Shown here piece by piece: positions 7,901-13,491 of a DNA stretch of 13,491 nucleotides. Every line of letters begins with the position of its first letter. Within the stretch, counting starts at the first letter, position 1. The translations under genes were made by a program, and so were the position numbers. The notes under the pieces are model-generated. The model saw only the letters and a program-made list of their open reading frames with translations, was not told the DNA's origin and did not search any database. Origin of the DNA: Larix sibirica (lineage: Eukaryota; Streptophyta; Pinopsida; Pinales; Pinaceae); contig NWUY0305029788.1 of NCBI GenBank assembly GCA_004151065.3, positions 1-13,491 on the forward strand, read 5' to 3'.

Positions 7901-7968
7901 GTGTTGACTGGACAACAAATGAATAGAAACATTGAAATTTAGAAGGTAAATAAGATAATTGTATGTTC

Positions 7969-8331
7969 TTTGTTAGTGATTCTTGGCCCTTGCATTCTCA
8001 CACTTCTAAAAATGTGTGGATAGTTGACTCTGGTTCTGTCCATCACATGGATAAAGATGCTTCTCCCTTTTCCTCATCGGGCAAGGCTACATAAAAATCC
8101 TTTGTTGCTAATGTTTATGCACTTAATATCGTTGGTTGTAGTAAAATTGAATGTCAGAATGGTGTGATCACTGATGTGTATACCTAGTTTGAGTGTCAAT
8201 TTGTTGTTTGTACCTCAACTAACACAGACCAACAAGAAGGTAGAATTTTGGCAACATTGATTTGTTGTGAAAGATATGCACAAGGCTAAGGGTATTCATA
8301 ATCTACAGGATAAATTTTATAAGTTATGTGA
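7969..8331 (+). pseudogene. copia aspartic protease remnant
   Basis: The motif WIVDSGSVHHM lies at 8017-8049; the catalytic Asp-Ser-Gly (8026-8034) and the following His-His-Met are typical of copia proteases. The frame runs from about 7969 and is interrupted near 8092 (TAA) and 8185 (TAG), with a likely frameshift before a TGA at 8329. The family's downstream hydrophobic segments are only faintly visible. The protease would have cut the gag-pol polyprotein. Confidence 0.8.
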
Positions 8332-8364
8332 TTTTCCCAAAAATATCCAGGACCTACTCCAATC

Positions 8365-9306
8365 ATAACAAAGACTTATAACCAAAGTATAATTTGGCAT
8401 AAAAGACTTGGACATCTAGATTTTCAAAATATGGCATTGATGGTAAAACATGACATGGTTGCTAGACTACCTAAGATTGTTCCCCATGATAGTGTATGTG
8501 AAGGATGTCTAGTCGAAAGTAATCACCAAGCTGTATTTGAAATAGGCAAGGGGTGGAGAGAAAAGACTCAATTGGAACTTGTCCATAGTGACTTATGTTC
8601 CTTGAACAAACTATCACTAACAAGAGCAAGGTATGTTTTGAATTTCATTAATGATTTTTCTAAGTGTACTTGGTTATATTATTGAACAATAAGGAACATG
8701 CATTTGAAATATTCAAGGAATTTAGGGCCTTGGCTAAAAACAATGCATTCGACTTGTGAAATGTTTAAGATTAAACAATGGAGGAAAAAAACGTGGGCAA
8801 GGATTTTGAAGGATACTTGTCACAACATGATATATCTTGGTAGACATAAGTACCTTCACACTTCAGTAGAATGGTTTTACCAAAAGAAAAATTAAAGCTT
8901 GGTCGAAATGACATGGTGTTTGCTTTAGGTCAAAAGTATGCTGGCTAAATTTTGGATAGAAGTTGCCTACAACTCAAACTATCTTCTAAACCCAATTTTG
9001 ACCAAAGCGATATGGGACATGACCCTCCTCTTGAGAAATGGATTGGGATAAATCCATCATTTGGACACCTAAAAAATTTTGGATGCATTGCGTGGGCTCA
9101 TATTCTAGAAGATAAGAGAAAGACATTGGATTTGAAAAGTCATGCTTGTATTTTGATGTGACTATTCTGAAGAGACGAAGGACTATATATTGTTTTATTG
9201 AGTCAAACAAGGGATTATTTGTAAGAGATTTGTTGTATTCGACAAGAATATGTCAAGTATTACTATGTTTTATTCCTCTTCCGACTTGTTGAATAGTGAT
9301 CCATAA
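8365..9306 (+). pseudogene. copia integrase remnant, catalytic residues lost
   Basis: WHKRLGH at 8395-8415 and CEGC at 8497-8508 give the His-His-Cys-Cys zinc site. HSDL supplies the first catalytic Asp (8590-8592). At least four frameshifts follow. The second catalytic position reads RLNNGGK (8768-8788), Asn in place of Asp. The third lies in NGFTKRK (8870-8890), Lys in place of Glu. The C-terminal part is clear in pieces: MLAKFWIEVAYNSNYLLN (8938-8991), PSFGHLKNFGCIAWAH, KSHACILM, and IICKRFVVFDKN ending at about 9252. A weak open tail runs to a TAA at 9304. The longest unbroken pieces are 8365-8682 and 8952-9158. Integrase would have joined the element's cDNA to the host chromosome. Confidence 0.88.
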
Positions 9307-9392
9307 TTTTTTTGTAGAATTTTGGATCGATTGACTATTATATAAGAGACCATTGACCCCTATACTAGAACTGACTTCTTGTTGTATTTTGA
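9307..9392. other. Junction after the copia remnant
   Basis: The copia similarity fades after the integrase C-terminus, and the sequence passes within about 90 bases into the ~80-bp repeat family. No RT coding sequence, polypurine tract or LTR is visible here, so the deletion or truncation point lies in this short segment. Confidence 0.5.
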
Positions 9393-10205
9393 TGACTTGT
9401 GATTGTAACATGGTACACCCAAGTTAATATAATTAGTATGTGAAACTTGAGTATTAAGTATAGGGTTCTTAATAAACCCTAAAATAAGTTCCATTCTTCA
9501 TAAACCCCTAGAATATGTTCCATAATCAAAGTGTTCTACATTGAATCACTATAGTGTCTAAAACATGTGTTTAATATTACTATTGTATTTTTTTTGGCAA
9601 TATGGGGAATCAATAATTGCATTGGGCTTGTACTCACGTGACATGGGGTTGATTTTGGTCTACTACTACTATACTCCTAGCCACACCAACACTTCCCTAT
9701 GTGTAGTACATAGTGGTCACGAGGTTTGAACCAACAACATCACAAGGAGTTTCTTAACAATGCACCCTATCACCAACTGATCTACAACCCTGAGAGCTGA
9801 TTGTTATTGTAATTATTATTTAATCTATATTATTTTTTTACGACTATGATGGTCTATTCTTTAGAGGAATGCTTGACGAATGTATAGTACACTATCTTGA
9901 AGAATGTCTAAGAAAATATCATTAGTATGTGAGAAGTAAGCACTATGTTTAAGATGATAAATTATGATGGTAACATGGTGACCTTGAGTTAATATTATTG
10001 GCATCTAAAAAGTAAATATTAGGTTTAAGATGAAAAAATGTTGCTTGTCATTTTGACATAGTTACACCCAAGTTCATTAGTAAATGAAAAATATAGATTA
10101 AGTTTAAGATGATGAGTGTAGATTGGGATGGTAATATAGTTAAATATAAGTTTAGAGATTAAGTTTAAGATGACGAATGGAGTTTGGATGGTAACATGGT
10201 TACAT
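9393..10205 (+). repeat. Degenerate ~80-bp tandem array, interrupted
   Basis: Phrases GTTTAAGATGATGA and GATGGTAACATGGTTACA alternate. GATGGTAACATGG-like starts lie at 9401, 9966, about 10047, 10127 and 10187; GTTTAAGATGA lies at 9947, 10023, 10102 and 10162. Spacing is about 80 bases, then 60. One detached unit (9393-9463) lies left of a gap of roughly 450 bases that includes the minus-strand SINE-like piece; ATTAGTATGTGA occurs on both sides (about 9431 and 9920). The array seems to have been split by insertion. Confidence 0.7.
9588..9795 (-). mobile_element. tRNA-derived SINE-like element, minus strand
   Basis: On the minus strand, TAGATCAGTTGG (9784-9773) is an A box with one mismatch to the tRNA consensus. 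GGTTCAAACC (9732-9723) is a very good B box, about 52 bases downstream. The minus strand ends with eight A at 9595-9588, a tail-like run. TATTGTA occurs right outside the tail (9581-9587) and again at 9805-9811, a possible target-site duplication, although 10-20 bases lie between it and the tRNA-like head. No body similarity to a named SINE family can be claimed. Confidence 0.55.
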
Positions 10206-10373
10206 TTACTTTTAAAGAAAATGTTTGCACATGAATACAAAACCTACCAAATAATTGTATATTTATACAATTATACATTATGTATGATAATAAGTCATGG
10301 AGTGGTTTTGTGGTTTAAATGATGAAAATATAATTGGTACCAAGCTTTTTTCTCTGTTTAATGTGTTTTTTAA

Positions 10374-10518
10374 AATAAAGGTTTTTTTCATTATTAATAT
10401 TTTTATATTTAAATAAAAGTTTTCTTCATTATTAATATTTTTATATTATGTAAATAAAGTGTTTTTTATATTTTTTATATTATGTGAATAAAATGTTTTT
10501 TATAAAAAATAAAATGGG
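10374..10518 (+). repeat. AT-rich ~38-bp tandem array, four units
   Basis: Units begin AATAAA followed by a G/T-run at 10374, 10412, 10453 and 10487, and continue with ATTATTAATATTTTTATATT or a shortened form. Units 1 and 2 are the closest pair; units 3 and 4 are shorter. Slippage or unequal exchange in AT-rich DNA would explain it. Confidence 0.75.
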
Positions 10519-11136
10519 CCATGCATGTAACCACCATAATCAATATTAAAATTTAAAGTTGCATCAACTATTTATTAAAATAATTATAAAACTAAATTAC
10601 TGTCATAAATGATATATAAGTTAAAAAAATATTAGAAACATTTAAAACAAACAAAACATAGAGGTCTTAGACCCCAACATAAACGAAATGTCATTAAGTT
10701 AAATACTAAAAATGTTTGGCATCTCAGAGAGGATCATCATGACCATTGGGGGTCGGTCCCCAACTTATACCGGTCTATCTCCATAGTTATCAAGTTTTCA
10801 ACCGATCACTACTTGAAGTAGGGGATCTCTGAGTCTTTGAGATTTCAAGCACTAATTTGGGAATTTTATGTTTCTTTGCACTTAAATGATTCAAAAACTA
10901 GATATTTATGAAAACTCTTATATTTTATTGATAAAATATTTTTAAGGTAGGGAAATATTATAGAATGATTTGTTATGGAAGAATTAACTTTTGTTTATTT
11001 ACCTTTTTAAGGGAGAAACCTCTGCTAAGATAAGCTCCAAAAACATATATTCCAATACATGATTTATAAAAGGATTCCATTCTTATTTATATCCAACTAG
11101 AAAATACTAACTATAACCAAATTGTAACTAATTAGT

Positions 11137-11241
11137 GGGCCTTCTTTAATGAGACCACACTATATTTATTCAATACTAACTACCTTAATGGGCCTTCTTT
11201 AATGAGACCACATTATATTTATTTAATACTAACTACCTAAT
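11137..11241 (+). repeat. 53-bp tandem duplication
   Basis: GGGCCTTCTTTAATGAGACC starts at 11137 and again at 11190. The copies differ at only two positions in about 48 bases, both C/T. The high identity suggests a more recent event than most repeats in this window. Confidence 0.85.
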
Positions 11242-11275
11242 ATAACTTTTAAAAAAATAACTAATATTGCGAACC

Positions 11276-11470
11276 TTTTTTTTTCACACAAGAAAACTAA
11301 GCTTTTTATTAATTGAAAAAAGTTGTATCAGAGAATATACAAAATGACATATGAGCATAAGACAGTCACCACAACAAAGTCCAAGTCAGAAATTACATCA
11401 AAAGAGTGTTCATAATCACATCAGTACGTATACCACCAAGGATTCAAAGATCATTGTAAACCTAGTCTAC
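11276..11470 (-). mobile_element. 3' end of a poly(A)-ended retrotranscript, LINE-like
   Basis: On the minus strand, AATAAA (11310-11305) is followed 21 bases later by nine A (11284-11276), the order and distance of a polyadenylated transcript end copied into DNA. The upstream sequence (CTCTGATACAACTTTTTTC) resembles the T-rich 3' untranslated ends of plant L1-type LINEs. No reverse transcriptase or other coding sequence is visible, so the piece is 5'-truncated and its left limit (about 11470) is approximate. A processed pseudogene end is the alternative. Confidence 0.5.
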
Positions 11471-12532
11471 ACATTAAATTAAATGGTTAACATAATTATC
11501 TTATTTTAATTCTAATGAGTCAATATGTCTCTATTACACCCCTAGGGAAGATGCACCAAAGGAAACTATCATTAATTTATCCAATAAGTATCCAATTGTG
11601 CCTTCTTTCCATCCTCTCCATGTTATTTCTATGATGTGACCAATCCTTAGATATTTACGATTGATTTGGATGAGTAGTGTTAATTGGGGAAGTGCTAAGT
11701 AACTCCTTACTAGTATTTAATGATACATCTTTCTAAAACACTAACAATACAACACTAACAATACATATATATTTGAATATTTTTTAGTTGTTATGTATTT
11801 AATCATAACATATTTTTATTTGAATATTTTTAATTGTTATGTACCTAATCATAACATACTTAGCACATGTTAGAATCAATATACATGAACTAATTTTTTT
11901 TATATTTATGATTTTTTATAAATATAATATTTATAAAAATGACATTATTATATAATAAAGATTTATTAACTTTATTAATGACTTATCTTTAATTTCAAAT
12001 TTTATAGGGTTTTTGCATCACTACTATTATACTATAAAATAAGAATAAGGGTTCATGCAAATTATCCCTCTCATTTTTTTGCCTCTTACTTTTAATTTGT
12101 TTTTCTATTTAGATTATTTCCAATTTGAAATGGTAATTTTATTTTTTAAATTAATATAGTAAAAGAAATCATTCTCAACTATTTACAATTTTATTCCTCT
12201 CAGTTTTAACTTTTCTCAATTATTTATATTTTTTTGGTTTTTTTATTTGAAGGAAAATTGATCTAGGGTCCTTACCCCATCAACTTTAATTAACTCTGTG
12301 GGAATATGAAATAAGACCCTTATATATCTATACATAGCCACCCATATATTTAACCTTGAAACTTTCTACTAACTCTCAACTACTTGAACTAACCCATTAA
12401 ACTTAAATTAATCCCTCTCAATTATCTACAAACTTTTATTTTTATTGAAACTTCTTCTTATAAAATTCGAAGAAAAATTTACCTAAAAACATACAATCTA
12501 ATCCCTCTCAATATGGAAAGTGAAAAGATAAA
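11471..12532. other. AT- and pyrimidine-rich spacer, no gene seen
   Basis: The stretch contains one tandem duplication (listed separately) and a pyrimidine-rich part from about 12060 in which ATCCCTCTCA recurs (about 12063, 12412, 12501). No coding signature is visible on either strand. Confidence 0.6.
11771..11863 (+). repeat. 47-bp tandem pair, each with a small palindrome
   Basis: ATTTGAATATTTTTTAGTTG at 11771 recurs at 11818. In each unit GTTATG is followed eight bases later by CATAAC (first copy 11790-11795 and 11804-11809), giving a short stem-loop. The repeated stems could have promoted duplication by slippage. Confidence 0.8.
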
Positions 12533-12642
12533 TCAATTTTTTCTTTTCACTTCTATATTTAACAAATTTAACATACTCCCTCCACATTCAATTTTTTCCA
12601 TTCACTTCTCTATTTAGCAAATTTAGCATACTCCCTCCACAT
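12533..12642 (+). repeat. 55-bp tandem duplication ending TACTCCCTCC
   Basis: Units 12533-12587 and 12588-12642 differ at five of 55 positions by my count. Each ends with CATACTCCCTCCACAT. TACTCCCTCC resembles the terminus of Stowaway-type MITEs, but no matching inverted end (GGAGGGAGTA) is seen in the window, so a MITE call is not supported. Confidence 0.85.
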
Positions 12643-12879
12643 TCTTCCGTATCCCTTTTTCACATCAATTTCTCACAGAAGTATGTGAGTCAAAGGTCGC
12701 ATAGATTGATTTTATCACCCGAATATAATGGATAAACAATTTCCAATATAAACGCTTAAATGCCTCATTTACATTATACATGCGTTTTTAATATTTTTGC
12801 CACCAATTTGACATCTATGAATGTTTTGGAAAATATCAACGAAGCACGAATTTTAATACGTCATAAATTTGGTCACATT

Positions 12880-13153
12880 GTGAATGAATAAATGATCATT
12901 AGAAAACTTTGAATTTGTAGAACTAAATTGAATGAATAAATGATCATTATAAAACTTTGAATGGGTAGAATGATGAGGTTATGTTGGACATGAAATCTAT
13001 TCATATAGGTAATGCATGTTGGGCATGGAATTCTACATAATTGAATGAATAAATGATCATTATAAACTTTGAATGTGTAGAATGGACTGATGAGGTTATG
13101 TTGGGCATGAAATCCATTCATACAGGTAATGTATGTTGGGCATGAAATCTAGT
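12880..13153 (+). repeat. Compound tandem repeat, 113-bp unit with inner subrepeats
   Basis: TGAATGAATAAATGATCATT starts at 12881, 12929 and 13042. The first unit is only 48 bases; the next two are full units about 113 bases apart. Inside each full unit a phrase ATGTTGGRCATGRAATYY occurs twice, giving four copies in all (12981, 13016, 13098, 13133), so the unit is itself built from ~35-bp subrepeats. An 82-codon minus-strand frame across it is open only because the repeat lacks stops in that frame. Confidence 0.9.
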
Positions 13154-13491
13154 ATGGTAAATGTTGATTTAGGTTTTTTCCAAAGGTCAAGAAAAATGTG
13201 GAATAAAACTTAGAATCAAAGCTAAGCTTTGGTATGTTAAATGGTATTTTGGGATATATGTATAGTTTAAATGAATAATGATGTTTGGTGTTTGAATTAA
13301 AAAACAAGAAAAAATTTAGGGATCAAAATTTAGCTTATGAGTTATTTTTCAATGGTTTAAAAAAAAAGATTTTCAATTTCCATTTTTTTCTTTCTAACTT
13401 ACAAGGTAATTTTTTTATTCTAAAAATATAAAAAACCCCAAAACTATATAAAGTCTTTAGAAATTTGAGTATTTAAAAAAAAAATTGCCAA
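13154..13491. other. AT-rich spacer at the window end, no gene seen
   Basis: A/T-rich sequence with several A or T runs of six or more (e.g. near 13359, 13411 and 13475). No coding, RNA or repeat signature is visible. Confidence 0.65.

Larger units (their letters stand above)
6690..9306 (+). mobile_element. Decayed, truncated Ty1/copia LTR retrotransposon
   Basis: The copia order is readable on the plus strand: LTR end, initiator-tRNA primer site, gag with zinc knuckle, protease, then integrase. Copia elements continue with reverse transcriptase, RNase H, a polypurine tract and a 3' LTR; I find none of these downstream. The left border is uncertain; 6690 is a guess based on the start of the TCGA-rich promoter-like stretch. 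Gag start, protease and the integrase head share one reading frame, as in an ancestral single polyprotein, with local indels elsewhere. The element cannot make its own proteins. Confidence 0.85.
10206..11275. other. Very AT-rich spacer, no gene seen
   Basis: Apart from the two tandem repeats listed separately, this holds A/T homopolymer runs and a short hairpin (TTGGGG at 10746, CCCCAA at 10758-10763). No frame of interest or terminal repeat is visible. Confidence 0.6.

Noticed and set aside
9385-9396. Tyr-Phe-Asp-Asp in one frame, resembling the reverse transcriptase YVDD site
   Set aside because: The bases GATGAC and the GTAACATGG that follow belong to the ~80-bp repeat family (compare 10168-10204), so the match is chance within a repeat, and no other RT motif surrounds it.
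10746-10763. TTGGGG...CCCCAA hairpin as a terminator or regulatory RNA
   Set aside because: Six-base stem with no adjacent gene or T-run; an isolated short palindrome like this is expected by chance.
12629-12642. TACTCCCTCC as a Stowaway MITE terminus
   Set aside because: It is part of a 55-bp tandem duplication, and no inverted partner end or TA-flanked element is visible.
12873-13121. 82-codon minus-strand frame with internally repeated protein segments
   Set aside because: The protein repetition simply mirrors the DNA tandem repeat; no independent evidence of coding.

Overview
The window looks like nuclear DNA from a seed plant, most likely an angiosperm. It holds one intact gene for a fasciclin-like arabinogalactan protein (FLA), with the signal peptide, AG-glycomodules and GPI tail of plant cell-surface proteins. 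Around it lies AT-rich intergenic DNA with old plant transposon debris: a copia retrotransposon primed by initiator tRNA-Met, tRNA-derived SINE-like pieces, a poly(A)-ended retrotranscript remnant, and many short degenerate tandem repeats. The species cannot be named from this sequence.

Layout. 1-1255 is AT-rich spacer with two sets of degenerate direct repeats, and its right end is the 3' flank of the FLA gene. 1256-2041 (minus) is the single-exon FLA gene. Just upstream are a G-rich hexamer tract in the leader (2054-2099), a TATA-like element (2162-2169) and one secondary-wall MYB-type AC element (2257-2264). 2700-3850 is repeat-rich: a 36-bp tandem pair, a plus-strand SINE-like piece, and a 164-bp tandem duplication with a tRNA-like A box. 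4650-6660 is an older domain that reads best on the minus strand. It has a 156-codon frame broken by two TAG codons, a T-rich minus strand, and a 50-nt segment bounded by good splice-site sequences; I do not recognise its product.

6690-9306 is a decayed Ty1/copia element on the plus strand: candidate 5' LTR end, primer-binding site, gag with zinc knuckle, protease and integrase. Reverse transcriptase, RNase H and the 3' LTR are not seen. The coding part carries many stops, several frameshifts and substitutions at catalytic or metal-binding positions. Most look like cytosine deamination, as expected for a long-silenced, methylated element. 9390-10205 is a degenerate ~80-bp array split by a stretch holding a minus-strand SINE-like copy. 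10205-13491 is very AT-rich with several independent short tandem duplications, a minus-strand poly(A)-ended retrotranscript 3' end (11276-~11470) and a compound repeat at 12880-13153.

How it works together. Only the FLA gene is likely to be functional; it should encode a cell-surface glycoprotein acting in wall assembly or adhesion. I found no credible novel multi-gene system. The points most worth a second look are the quadruplex-forming tract in the FLA leader, the deamination-type decay of the copia element, and the unidentified minus-strand unit at 4.65-6.6 kb.
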